Positions 1 to 11,582 of a stretch of DNA of 64,000 bases are shown piece after piece (the first letter of the stretch is position 1; each line of letters starts with the position of its first letter). Both the position numbers and the translations under genes were made by a program. The DNA is from Podospora bellae-mahoneyi. Lineage: Eukaryota > Ascomycota > Sordariomycetes > Sordariales > Podosporaceae. The notes beneath the pieces are model-generated. The model did no database searches. It saw nothing but the letters and a program-made list of their open reading frames with translations, and was not told the origin of the DNA. The DNA lies in contig NC_085883.1 in the NCBI RefSeq assembly GCF_035222275.1, positions 372,001-436,000 on the forward strand, written 5' to 3'.

Positions 1-1
1 C

Positions 2-862
2 TCACCTTTGTTCAGGTAGCCCTTTTCTGAAAGTGACGTTGGGAACAGTCGATAGCTGCTTGAAAGCTTCCGCAAGGTTCATCTCATCATAGTCGGTTCT
101 CTTGGACTCGATTGTCGGATCGAACAGGACCGGATCGTCAGGTGGTGTAGAGCCGAACACAGATTCCAAAGTTGTACGCCAGTCAGCGCGCGCCTTGATG
201 GTGACGGAGCACTGGAAAAGCTCTTCATCCTCCCTCTCAAGCAGGATAGCGGCCCGCATGGCGACGGGAACACCGGTCTCGGTCGCGGGATTCTCCAGCA
301 GTGTCCATGAAGCCGTGTTTGGCTGGCCAAAATTGCGCCCCCGGAGAGACTTTGCGCCCACAACGGTTGCAGCGTAGGTCATATCCCTGGTGATGCTCTT
401 GTCTATGCTGATACCGGCGCTCAAGGTTGGGGCAGGGCCAGGAGTGGCGCTTATACCCAGATTTCCCGAGAACGTGCTTGACTCGGTTTGGGTTGTTGGA
501 GCAACGGTGAAGTTTCCGTCAGGGGAAATGGCCCTGACCTCGGGCTGGTAGGGACTGTTGGGATCCAAACTGCTGAATCCGAGGTCAATGTGGACGGAAG
601 CAATGCGTCGGGCACGTTTGCGAGAGTCGAAACGGAAGTCGAGGACTATCAGGGTACAAAGAACATCGCTGTCGGGTGACAGAAAACCGTGAACTACATC
701 GACACAGGAGCACCGGACGTCGACGGCGCCCTTCCGTTCAACATAGTTCTGCCGTTGGAGAGGCTTGTTGGGGTCGTTTTTAGTGTGAAACTGACTCCCA
801 CTGTCGCCAGTGGGAGCAAGTGCGATGTTCCAAGAGAACGAGTCTGCCGCTTCGTCTTCCAT
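2..862 (-). CDS. Conserved fungal hypothetical protein (3' end not in window)
   Basis: Function unknown. The 286-residue reading starts at ATG 862 and runs to the window edge. The apparent stop (TGA at 4..2) lies inside a splice-donor-like AG|GTGAG, so the last exon may end at position 6 and continue outside the window. Residues 60-110 (DFRFDSRKRARR, VHIDLGF) and the region with GRNFGQPNTASWTLLENP, PVAMRAAILL and PPDDPVLFDP have the look of a fungus-specific beta-rich family I have seen often without a known role. No signal peptide or membrane segment is seen. It is transcribed away from the NLR gene and shares the 863-1341 intergenic space with it. Confidence 0.6.
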   Translation of the reverse strand: MEDEAADSFSWNIALAPTGDSGSQFHTKNDPNKPLQRQNYVERKGAVDVRCSCVDVVHGFLSPDSDVLCTLIVLDFRFDSRKRARRIASVHIDLGFSSLDPNSPYQPEVRAISPDGNFTVAPTTQTESSTFSGNLGISATPGPAPTLSAGISIDKSITRDMTYAATVVGAKSLRGRNFGQPNTASWTLLENPATETGVPVAMRAAILLEREDEELFQCSVTIKARADWRTTLESVFGSTPPDDPVLFDPTIESKRTDYDEMNLAEAFKQLSTVPNVTFRKGLPEQR

Positions 863-1341
863 ATTTTCATCCGAGGTAGCGGGACAGAGCGATGGAAATG
901 AACATTCGAAGAGGATTTTGGGAAACTAGGGCTATCGAACCACTCTTCTATGACGACGAGGGAGGGGTTTTGCTTACCGGCCTGCCACCTTTCCTTTCTC
1001 GGCATCGCTTGATCGAAAAGACCCCCAAAGCGAGTGATTTGTCGAGAAGCAGTCTTCGCGAACCTCTTGGTTCTTCTTGATTGAGCAGAAATCCTGCAGG
1101 CCTCCCTCCTCAAACTCGCACTGTACAGATAGATGTGCTAACCAATGGCGATTGAAGAACCAATCATGCAATTTTGCGGCACAGCTGCCTAAAACTCCCC
1201 AAACCCCGCGCCTTCGACTCCACCACCCACTGCAGATGGGAGGGAACGACGACGGGGTTCTGGCAGGCACAGAGGGGCCCCCAGAGCCGAGGGGTGCTCG
1301 TCTTGAACCGTCAGTCTTCACCATCCCATACTCTTCTCATC
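863..1341. promoter_or_regulatory. Intergenic region between two divergent genes
   Basis: About 480 bp between the minus-strand partial gene and the plus-strand ankyrin NLR. It must hold both promoters. I see no repeat and no clear TATA box. Short overlapping open frames here show no family resemblance and are left out. Confidence 0.4.
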
Positions 1342-4300
1342 ATGTCGTTGGATATTCATTTTTCTGGTGAACCTGGGGATGCCAGCTTTGAGTATGTCCA
1401 CTCTGCCATGACTTGGGCTCAACCATCACTGACAGATATCTTATCTAGCCTAGTAGCTGTCCATGGATTCTTTAACACATCGAGCGAAGCATGGGACCTT
1501 GGTTCGGAATCCGAACCATGGTTGAAGGAGCAGTTGACGGCCAAAAAGCGCTATGGTCGCCTTCTGTTTCATAGATATGACACTGGCGCCTCCGCAGTTC
1601 AAGGCCTCTGTGATCGAGGCGCAATCCAGAAGGAGGCCATCATGCTGCTGCAGAAGGTTGCCGAACAACGAAAAGACCAGGACCCCGTGAGTCCATCGGG
1701 ATCTACAAGACAATATGATACTATGACTAAACCCAGAGTAGCCTCGACCACTTATTTTTCTCGCCCTGGACTTTGGGGGGTTGATCATCAAAGAGGTGCA
1801 GTGCTTGATCATTTTGCTGCCTGCTTATTCACCTCGATCTTCTGACCTCAAGTATTTCCAGGCCATCATCCAAGCGAGCAGACACACGCTTGAGTTTGCA
1901 AATATCAGTGCTTCTACCCGTCTAATGGCATGTTTCTTTCATATTCCGTCGCTGTAAAAGCTATGCACATGCAGAACTAACCTTCCGTCCCCCGCTTCTT
2001 GCAGTCTTTCGTTGGTACTCCGCACAGATGGCACAACGAACAAGACCTCGAATCAAAGCTGGCCAGCTTTCTATTTGCCAAGCGGCCTACAACTCTAACT
2101 GTTGAGGACATCAATCGGCTGGCGAAGACTGTCTCATCCATCTCTGATGAATTCGTACAAACAAGAGCAACCATCCACAGTACACTAATCAGTGTTTGTT
2201 CAGAAGCTCCTGACGCGTATGGGGTCAGTCACTCAAAGTTTCCGTGTTTGTTTCTGGATAACGCAGCTAACGAAGAGTTCTAGATTCATCAGATCTTCAC
2301 GTCGAGTTTGGGCATTCCCATGGAGTTGCGCTTCTCCGCCCAGTCAGTTGATGCGGTCCAGGAGGTGAGCGTGCGGGACGCTCTTATCGAGACTCTAGAA
2401 TCGAGAATTCTTGGAGTGATCAACAGTGTGTTATCTACACCCAACCACCCACCACTGACTTCTGTGCTGACAGGTGTTGCTGTCAGCCCCGACTCCAACC
2501 CACACACTAGCTTGGCTGAATGATGCTGTTGTCGTTCAGGCTCCGTCACCCACCCCCCCAATTATGTCTGTAAGAACAGCCGACAGTGACCATGTGCCAT
2601 TTTCATGGCTGGATGATAGCCCGGTTTTCAAGGAGTGGATGAACCACGAAGGATGTAAAATCATGCACATCCATGGCTCGTCCAATGTCTCAGTCGCCGC
2701 TTCTTATGCCTACCAACAGGCCCGAACACACGCGTCGACTGGAGGTTTTACAAGCGGTCTAACACTGTATTTCAGATTCGACCGCCACGATTGTCAAAGA
2801 AACACCATCAAGTCAATGGCGACCTTATTCCTAGCTCAGACTATTGCCCGGTTCGGCACCCTTCCAGCCTCCACCCAGTTTCCAAGCTTTGAACCACCGC
2901 TGTTTGACAAGGCCCTTACGGAACAAGATGTCTTCTTTTTGCTCAACAGCTTTCGACTGGATTGCAACAGGCCAGCAAGGACGACATGGGTGCTGGACAG
3001 ACTCGATGAGTGCGAACCAGCTTCGTGCAACTGGTTTCTTAAACAGTTGGCCTCAATCGCAGCGCGATGCGAGTTGTACTTCAAGGTCTTGATTACTACT
3101 GCCAGTCCTAAGCATGTCCAAACTCAGCTTGCTGCCGCCGGCTGCGAAAGCTTGTCCTTGGATATCGCATCCTCGCAGGTGGGCCCCGGAATCAAAATAC
3201 CGCCAGTCCCAGCCAGTCGTCACTGTCCAGTGCTCGAGCCGTATGCACCTCAACTCGGCGATCTGCTTGGAGCGTGCCAGCCTGACCAGGATCTTTTCAG
3301 AATGGTTGTGGACTGGCTTAATCTGCAAGCTTCTCGCTGGAATACAAGGGCGGAAATGGCCGAAGTGGTGGCGGCATTGTCTCCCCCATCACCGCGGGTG
3401 CTGTTGGGAGCGGTAATGCAGGCTGTGCCCACACTTTTACGGCCGATTGCTCGCGACATTCTTTGCTGGGTTCGGAACGCGGTCCGGCCTCTGACACCAC
3501 TTGAATTAGCATCGGCCCTGGAGTTTCAGGGAGCTGACTTGGGATGTCTTAATATCGAGTTGTACATCGCCAGGATCTTCGGACCACTTCTCACGATTCG
3601 CCACGGTGAAGTTCACTTCACACAGCCATGGGTTCGGGAGCTTTTGTCAGTTTTGGAAAAGACGACCCATTGGTATGCGGCGGCCTCGACAGCAGATGAT
3701 CACAAAGAAATTGCCAAGGCGTGTCTTCGCTTTTTGCGTCTTCCTGAGACGATCAAGGCATTGTCTCAGAGGTGTGGTGGGGCAAGGGCCTCAGGAGTCT
3801 TGCTCACTAGCCGACACGACATTGTCTCCTATGCTGTCACGTTCTGGCCAACACACTACCGCTTGGGATACCTGGCAGCAGACTCATCGGCCTCGACACC
3901 CGAAGACCTCATTTCATTCCTTGGAGATTCGAAAGCTTTGAGAGCGTGGTTCAGTGCTCACGGGTGCCTGTTGCCGCCGCACCAGCAACCCCATAGCTCA
4001 TATCTTTCCGCCTTACCTATAGTCTCGCATTTAGGATTGGAAACACAGGTCGAGAACATGCTTCCCATACATGCCGACCTTCCTACCAGCCTTCAAGAAC
4101 TAGAGGACGCTTTATGTGAGGCTTCCAGAATGGGTCACAAAAAAATTGTGGATTTGCTGCTCAGCAGACCATGGACATTGACGTTGCACGGCGTGGTTGG
4201 GGCAATGGAGGCCGCAGCCCTCGCAGCTGAGTATGAGCTAGTAGAGATGTTGTTCACGTACGCCAAGAACAAACACAAGGACCAGGCGACATCGCATATG

Positions 4301-7031
4301 TACCCTCATTCCATCCTTGCTCGGCTAGCTTGGGCAGGGAAGGGGGAGCTTCTGGAGTCACTGATGCAAGGTCGCCCATCCGGAGACCCAACAAGTCCAA
4401 CAGTACCAGCCTCCAAGCTTTTGTGTGCTGTGGCAACCGGTCACATCGACATTATTAAGACTCTTCTCCAACATGGCGAAGACGCGAACTATCTAGATGA
4501 CACCCGGCTTTCACGCACACCTTTGCATATGGCATGCCGATCCGGATATGGGGACGCAGTCAGGGCTCTCGTTGCAGATGGCGCCGCGGATATTGAGGGT
4601 CACAACGGACAGGGCCAGACAGCACTGCAGAAGGCCATCAATCTTGGAAACATTGACGCCACGAAAGCTCTCTTGGACGGGGGCGCAGACATCGCCAGCG
4701 TCGAGGCTGAGATACCGCGGACCGATGGCTCTTTTCCGTATCCTGCTTTCTATATGGCTGCTTGCGAGTCTAGCTTCCAGTGCATTACAGCGGTGCTGGA
4801 ACGGGGTGCCAATGCAGATGCCACCACAGATGAGTACACCCCTCTCTGCTATGCAGCCGCCACCGGAAAGCTGGCTTGGGCGAAGCTTCTCCTGGCTCAC
4901 GGAGCTCGAGTGAATGGATTGGGAAAATGGGTCCCGCTGTGTCAAGCCACCATGAAAAACACGGGGAAGAATATGGATATGGTCGAACTTCTGCTGGAGC
5001 ACGGCGCCGATATCAACGCTTCGGGTTCAGCTGACGTTGCTACTCCATTGGAGCGGGCTTCGGAGGCAAACTTGATGGAAGTCGTCGAGTTCCTCATGGC
5101 CAAGGGGGCCGACATTGGGCTTCACGGGGCTGGAAGTACAGCTCTGTCCCGTGCTGCCTCGAAGGGTCATACAAAAATGGTCCGTTATCTTTTGAAAGCG
5201 GGATCCAACCCCAATGAGGCCCATCCAGCAGCAACATCATGGAAGGCATTGCACTGGGCGCATCATCATCCCGAGTGCCTAGAGGTGCTTCTAGATAGCG
5301 GTGCTGATATCGACGCCATGTCGAAAGACGGCACCGCAGTATACATTGCGTCGTACAACAACCACCTGGAGTCTGTTAAGCTCCTCATTTCACGTGGAGC
5401 CAACCTCGAATTGACATGCGAGTTTCCAGGCTTATGGGACTCGAACTGTACAGCTCTTCTTGGGGCCGCTGGAAAAGGCAACGCTGAAATTGTGCGGGCT
5501 CTTCTAGATGCTGGTGCCGACATCACAGCCAGGTCGCTAAGGGACGAGACAGCTCTGCACCTCGCAATTAGCCATGCAAACAGCGAGGCCACAGTTAGGG
5601 TCCTTCTCGAGTATACTCCAGATTTGAATGCCCAAGAGTCTTTCTTTCAACACACCCCTCTTCATCGACTCATGTTGGAGGCAACCACGCATCTCAGTAT
5701 AGCGAAAATTCTAGTCACGCGAGGGACGAGCCTTGAAATCCGAAACAAGGGAGGATATACTATTCTCGATTATGCCATTTACTGGCGTGAGTATGAGGTT
5801 GCCAAATACCTCGTCAGGGCAAAGGCCAAAATCAACACCGTCGGCAGTACTTGGGGAGGACCGCTCCACATTGCTTGCTGGCGAATGAACCTTGATATGA
5901 TCAGGTTTCTTGTGGCGAATGGCGCAGATGCTAACCTGATTGATAACTCCCGTGGTGTACCGTTGCTCGTAGCCATGACTGAATATCAAGAGGGAGAGGA
6001 TGTGACGCTCGAGATGAGGAAAGCTGTCGTCCGTTATTTGATTGAGGAGGCAAAGGCGGACGTGACACTTCGGGGAGGGATGTATTTCATCACGGTTCTC
6101 AACGGAGCATGCATGCAACCGGATGCAGACCTGTTGCAATATATCCTGGACCAGGACCCTGTGGATTCCGACATGGAAACAGCAGGCTTCAACGGCTGCC
6201 GGCCCATTCACTTTGCAACATACCAGAGTTTGGAGCATGTTTCAAAAGTGTTGGCCAGAGGGGCTGATATCAATGCCTGTGACAAGCTCGGACGAACCAC
6301 CCTCCACACAGCGGTCGCCAGTGGCAGACCAGATGTTGTCGAAAAAATCTTATCACTGACCGGGAGCCGGTATATCAACGAAACCGATCGAGATGGATGG
6401 ACACCACTAATGTGGGCGGTGAGGCAGTGTTCACACTGGGGTGTGAAGTCGGATAATCAAGAAGAGATTGTCCGATTATTGCTTGATCACGGCGCCAGCC
6501 TGTGGAAAACTGGCAGGACATGCCATGAAGAGGGATGGTCAGCGCTGAAGCTGGCCCGCTACTATGGAGCCTCCCAAGAGGTGATTTTACTGCTTACCCC
6601 AAAGCAGAGACACTATCTCGATGACAAAGGAGAACCCCAAGTGTGGGACCCGCAGGCACATCGTTCCCGCAGGGCAAAAAAACAAAATGGCTTCTGCGAC
6701 TTGTGTCTATATGTAAGTTCCTCAGGTTCGAATCCCATTTCTCCCAATCTCCAGAGCTAACACAAATTTTCAGACCCTCTGGGGCTCGGGGTACGCCAAC
6801 GGACGGCTGTGGCTTTGCGCCAAGTGCTACACGTATCAGAACGAGTTTTTCCCCGAACTGAAGGACTGGACACCGGCGAACGATGGAGAAGAGTTTGACC
6901 CTGACGCGCCGGAAGAACAGGAGGAGGAGGCAGAACCAGCGGTGGGTGAGATTGGCGAGCCGTCGCCAGGGCAGGTGAAGCAAGTACAGACCACGGAGGC
7001 GGATTATTGGTCTGATTCGGATTCGGATTAG
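1342..7031 (+). CDS. Ankyrin NLR-like protein: hydrolase-like N-terminus, degenerate NACHT, ankyrin array, zinc motif
   Basis: Six exons fit: 1342-1686, 1742-1927, 2005-2223, 2284-2364, 2474-6712 and 6774-7031, giving about 1775 residues. Residues 1-250 resemble the alpha/beta-hydrolase (DUF676/SesB-like) domain found at the N-terminus of fungal NLRs: VHG near 40, a nucleophile-elbow-like LALDFGG at 123-128, and FVGTPHR at 179-185. The Ser nucleophile position is Asp125. Residues about 320-560 look like a NACHT NTPase: Walker B is visible (VLDRLDEC, 450-457) but the P-loop position reads HGSSNVSV and lacks GK[ST]. About 20 ankyrin repeats span roughly 814-1650. The C-terminus has CDLC (1685-1688) and CAKC (1705-1708), a zinc-ribbon-like pair, then an acidic tail. 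Such proteins act in fungal non-self recognition; the specific role is unknown. Confidence 0.85.
1928..2004 (+). other. Probable GC-AG intron
   Basis: Between exons 2 and 3 of the ankyrin NLR, no GT donor joins the two open frames. A GC donor (GCATGT) right after the ATG codon at 1925-1927, with branch-like AACTAAC at 1975-1981 and TTGCAG at 1999-2004, joins TRLM to SFVGTPHR in phase 0. That restores the family's usual 'FxGTPHR' strand. Intron length is 77 nt. Confidence 0.6.
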
Positions 7032-7527
7032 TTGAATATGGTGCTCGGGGAACGATAAAATTCATCAGCAATATTGGACATTTATACATGCGTACAAATC
7101 GACCTTATCAGAGTCACCAACACCTGCATTTGTGTCGCCTTGATGGCCCTGCCCACGGTCCCACCACGCCCCCACCACGCCCCTGAACCCCTTTATCCAC
7201 ACGCTACTTTGTTTACTTGAAAGTTGGCGTTGGCACAACAACAATGCGCTCTCTATCAACTCCAAAACATGGGAAAGGGGTTGGCACATCATGGGTTCAC
7301 ATGGACCATCTGGGTCACATTTCGATCAGTGTCTTTGGTCGCGCCAAGCAGAATTATTGATGAACCCTTGCGGCAATGAACGCGTCAAATCACGCGGCCG
7401 AGCCTTCATATTCAGCTCAGGCAGCCTTCTCTTGGCCAACACTGCTATTTGCTATTAAAGATCACCACCCACATTTACCTATGACTGCTTTGTTTGCTTC
7501 GCCAATCCCTTCAAAAGAAAGACTACA
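7032..7527. other. Intergenic region
   Basis: About 500 bp between the NLR stop and the HET start, both on the plus strand. It serves as terminator of the former and promoter of the latter. A CACCACGCCCC direct repeat occurs near 7163-7185; nothing else stands out. Confidence 0.35.
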
Positions 7528-9683
7528 ATGCAAGTCCGAAAGCTCAAGACCATCGTCAAGATCCTCCAGGCCTTCAACTACCACACCGCTTCCCAGCTCG
7601 AAAAGCCCGAGACAGACTTCCGACTCCTCGAGCTCTACCCCGTATCGGCATCATTACCTTCTAATTCGAGGCCGTCAACAGCAGAACCCACCGATAACGC
7701 TTCCAAACCCCAGCATGGGAACTCTCCAAAAAGTAATAATACCATGCCATCAAAAGATACCCCACCTCCCATACTATGCCGCCTCTTCACCGCCCCACTC
7801 ACCAACCCCTCCACCACTCCCTTCAAAGCCCTCTCCTACGTGTGGGGCTCCGACGCCACCCCCCATTCCATCAACGTCATTTCCACCCTCCCCAACGGGA
7901 CAACCACAACCCTCTCCCTACGAATAACCTCCTCCCTCCACACCGCCCTCCTCCACCTCCGTGACCCCGACTTCCCCATCACAATCTGGATCGACCAGCT
8001 CTGCATCGACCAGTCCAATCCCGCCGAAAAGTCCGCCCAAGTCTCCCTCATGGGCAAAATCTACTCCGCCGCATCCCAAGTCCTAGTCTGGCTCGGTCCT
8101 GCCTCGCACAACTCCGATTCTGTCATGCAGCTCTGGGCCGCCGTCGGCCAAGAAGTGCGCGACATGGGCATCGAAAGGTACTACACCAAAGAAGGCTGGC
8201 CCCTCCTCCACGACATCATGTCCAACACCGACCCCTCCGACCCCGAGACACGGCAGTACCAAGCCCTGCTTCAAAAACACGCACCCGATTTCGCTGCTCA
8301 GATCCGCGACGGAAGCATCAAATCCTGGTTTGAAAGGCCCTGGTTCACCCGTGCGTGGGTGACACAAGAATTCTGCCTCGGCCCCGACACCGTCCTTGTT
8401 TGCGGCGATCAAAAGCTCGATGCCGACTTGGTGATGCTCGCGGGGCAGATACTAAGTTACTCCAGCTTGCTCCTCGTCCGCCCGCCTTATTGCCTCACCG
8501 TGGAGGAGTTATCCTCTCTTGACGATCCCACGGCGGATTTCTTCAGCTGTCGGAAGCGTCGGAGGGGTTATGAGACTAAGACTGGGGATGGAAAGGGCGA
8601 CACGCTTTTCGTGCTGTTGAAAAAGATGTTTGTCGGCAGGGAGACGTACGCAAAAGTTTGGAGGGACAGGGTCTACTCGCTGCTGGGACTGGCGGTGGAT
8701 GCAGAGGTGTTGGGGATCAGGCCTGATTATGGGGACTTGTGGGGGGAGGAAAAGACGGTGGAGATTATGACTGATATGGCGAGGAGGATGATTACGAATG
8801 ATTACTCCAAACGGGTGGATGTGTTGTGTTATTCGGGGTTCCCAAAGGTAGTTCCAGGGCTGCCGTCTTGGGTGCCGGATTGGAAGACGAATACGGTCAA
8901 GTCGTATTATCAGGTGCAGAAGGTGGTTTATCCGCATTATTTTGCGGCTTGCGGGGAGGGGAATCTGGAGGTTCAAGTGGTGCCATCTTGGTCAACACGG
9001 GTGCTGGGGTTGGGGGGTTTTGGGTCGATACTGTTGACATGCTGCCTCCGGGAGATGGCAAGGAAGTCTGGTCTGATGTGCACAGATGGGATGGGCCGCG
9101 CTTGATGAGGTATCTGAGGCAGGTCGAAGCTCTGCTTGAAGCGGCAATCTCTAGACCCAGCAACCCGTATGGCTCCGACGAACGACGGCTCGAAGGAATT
9201 TGGAGAGTTCCCATTGCAGATACGTGGGATGATCGGTCGACGGGGGTGCGAGCGTCTCGAGAGTTGAAGGTCAATGTGCAGTTTCGACAGGCCGTCGAGG
9301 CGATGTTATATGACATTTGGATGAAAACAACAACAGCTGAACCGGCAGAAGCTCAACGTATCATGGACGAGTTCAACTGGGACGAAAGAATGAGGAAAGA
9401 TGAGCTGGGGGCGAAGTACAGGCAGTGTATGGCATCTGGTGGTAGTAACAAGAAGCCATTCTTGACGACGAAGGGCTACGTGGGCATGGGCCCACCTGAT
9501 ATGGAAGTAGGAGACGTGGTGGTCGTGTTTTGCGGTGGGAGGATCCCGTTCGTGGTGAGGCAGCTGCCAGCCAAGGAAGATGGAAGGAAGACCTTCTCGT
9601 TTGTAGGTGAGGCGTTCTGTGATGGCATCATGGATGGGGAGGCTGCCATGGAAGAGAACCGTGGTGACTTCTTCTTGGAGTAG
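7528..9683 (+). CDS. HET-domain heterokaryon-incompatibility protein, frame broken near 9012-9017
   Basis: HET domains trigger cell death after fusion of unlike fungal cells. The start is ATG 7528 (context ACAATGC). The three HET motifs are clear: FKALSYVWGSD, IWIDQLCIDQ...GKIYSAASQVLVWLG and FTRAWVTQE. They are followed by the usual RDRVYSLLGLA block and a C-terminal region ending GEAFCDGIMDGEA. The first frame runs to 9105 and the C-terminal part lies in another frame from about 9020 to 9683. The two meet at a G6 run (9012-9017), where one extra G would give continuous VLGLGG-FWVDTVD. No plausible intron is seen there. Either the gene is newly broken or a G is missing from the assembly. Intact it would be about 718 residues with no separate effector domain. 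Confidence 0.82.
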
Positions 9684-10107
9684 GTAGGGGTGGGTCGTCA
9701 TAAGGCCAGTGTAACGTTGACGATGGATGGGATCGAGAGGGTCTGCCGCCAAGAAGCACAACGCTGGGGAGATCTCGGCAGGGCACCCTGACTCTCCCCG
9801 CATCTCCCCCACCTTTCCCCAATCAACCCTGTCGGAACTTCATCAAATCTGGAAATTCGGAACAACACTCCGGAGGACAACGCGACAACTTTTTTTTGTT
9901 TGGAATAGCAGCATGATGATGGGGATGATGGCGGGTACCGCTAGAAGAGACTTGTGTCCTTACCAGACTCGGCCTCCTCTTATTTACTTGAGGCCCCCCT
10001 CCTGAGCTGCGAGTCCTGTGTCTCTCTCCTCCTCGGACTTCACCACACCACCACCATACCACCACCAGACCACCGCCACTAGTCCTTTACACCACACTAC
10101 CGGCAAA
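9684..10107. promoter_or_regulatory. Intergenic region, upstream of the 10108 gene
   Basis: About 420 bp. The last 100 bp before ATG 10108 is pyrimidine-rich with repeated ACCACCAC runs (10041-10080), typical of fungal 5' leaders. No TATA box is clear. Confidence 0.35.
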
Positions 10108-11082
10108 ATGAAAGTCGACTCTTGGATGATGGCCGCGAGCTTCCTCGCCTCCACCACCTCCGCCCTCGGCCCCAACGTACCAGAAACCGAGAAGCGTCTG
10201 CCAGGCAAGCCGGCGCCGATGCCGAACTGGAAGTGGCCCAACCCCTTCCAGTCCTCCCGCGCCGCCAAATACGAAGCCACCTGCCAGGTCCAGCGCTCCT
10301 TCAAGGCCGAAGAATTCAAGCTCGATGACTTGGCCCAGAACCCACCCCTCGGCTTGCTCCCATGGCGCGACGCCCTCAAGGATGTTTTTGCCGAGCGCGA
10401 GTACCCTGGTGGATGGGATGGTATTGACAACCACGGCTACGACCGCAACATCCTCAAGATGGATTACGAGACTGTGCCCCTCAAGGTGAGGGAGTGGATC
10501 GAGGAGCAGGAGCGCAAGGAGCTCCCCGGCCAGGGTCTCTTTGCCCTGTTTGCCAGACCCGCGCCAGGGACCAGAGTGTTCAAGCAGGTGCCCATTCCAC
10601 AGGAGCCCACTCCTGAGTTCAGAGAGAAGGACGACAGGAGAGTCCTCATCTTCGCCCCAGGGGCCATCTATGAGAATCTCCCACTCTGGCTGGGCGAGGA
10701 CAGCGGGTGTGACGGTATGTTGTTTGTTGCGATGGTGTGTCTGATGTGAATGCTAACTTCTACCGTGATAACAGACGAGATGTTGGATCTTGCCAAGTAT
10801 TCTGGTCAGGCCAAGGATGGCGGTGTCATCGGCTACCCCATCTACCACAGCAAGCCCCAGAGGTCGAAGGGCGAGCGCGACATCGAGTTTAGCCTCTTGG
10901 CTCAAGTTGTCAAGCTCAAGGAGGGCGAGACAGAAGAGGTAGCAGAGAGCTCCTCGCAGGCTGAAGCCGAGGTCAAGACAGAGGCTGAGAAGCCCGCTGT
11001 GACTGAGGTTGTCAAGGAGGCTGTCAAGGAGGCTACTGAGGCCGTCAAGGAGGCTACCGAGGCTGTCAAGGATGAGCTCTAA
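10108..11082 (+). CDS. Conserved unknown protein with signal-like N-terminus and charged repeat tail
   Basis: Two exons (10108-10714 and 10775-11082; donor GTATGT, acceptor AACAG) give 304 residues. The N-terminus (MKVDSWMMAASFLASTTSALG) looks like a signal peptide. The middle is soluble and Trp/Pro-rich (MPNWKWPNPFQ, YPGGWDGIDNHGYDRN). The last 60 residues are Glu/Lys/Ala-rich with repeats of VKEATEA, resembling the 11-residue helical repeats of LEA-type proteins. I do not recognise the family. The intron is supported by frame: the GAC codon is split across it and the downstream frame continues DEMLDLAKYSGQ. Expression is likely high, since codon use is strongly C-biased at third positions in exon 1. 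Confidence 0.7.
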
Positions 11083-11582
11083 AGGGCTGGGCACGAAGAG
11101 ACACCAGGACAATGGTAGAAGGCGTCAGAACAATTGGATAATACCACCATACCTTACATACTGCACATGTACAATATTTCCTTTGTGAGTCAAGATAAAC
11201 ACCGAAACATCTTCAGCAAAGGGCGGATACTATTCGAAGAGCAATGACATCGTTGAACAAAGGGCCGGAGCAACTCGCGGCTATCTTGAAAATTGTCTGT
11301 TGGGCCCAATGGCCGAGCAGCGATGCCAAATTTGGAGCACTTGCGTGGACGGGAGTCAGATCCAGTTTTGTATTTGTTGAGAAGCGGCCACGGGCCTGAT
11401 ACGGCCGAGTGGGCTGATGCCTTGCCTTCCACAAAGAGATGCTCCTAGTTTGCTCTTGCCAGGGAATCAGGAGTGGGCAGGGCGAACCCCCAGGTATTTA
11501 TTGATGGCCTCTACCGCACTCAACTCTTTTCCTCATTCACAGAGCAATCAAGACCAATCTTGCTTTGCATTCACAGTTCACC
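11083..11582. other. Intergenic region
   Basis: About 500 bp between two plus-strand genes. TATTTATTG at 11496-11504 could be a weak TATA element for the secreted-protein gene whose ATG is at 11583. Nothing else found. Confidence 0.3.

Noticed and set aside
6724-6736. tRNA B-box-like GGTTCGAATCC
   Set aside because: It lies in the last intron of the NLR gene with no A box and no cloverleaf around it.
9000-9060. Intron as an explanation for the HET frame change
   Set aside because: No donor/acceptor pair of normal length keeps the conserved FWVDTVD strand, so a one-base break is the better reading.
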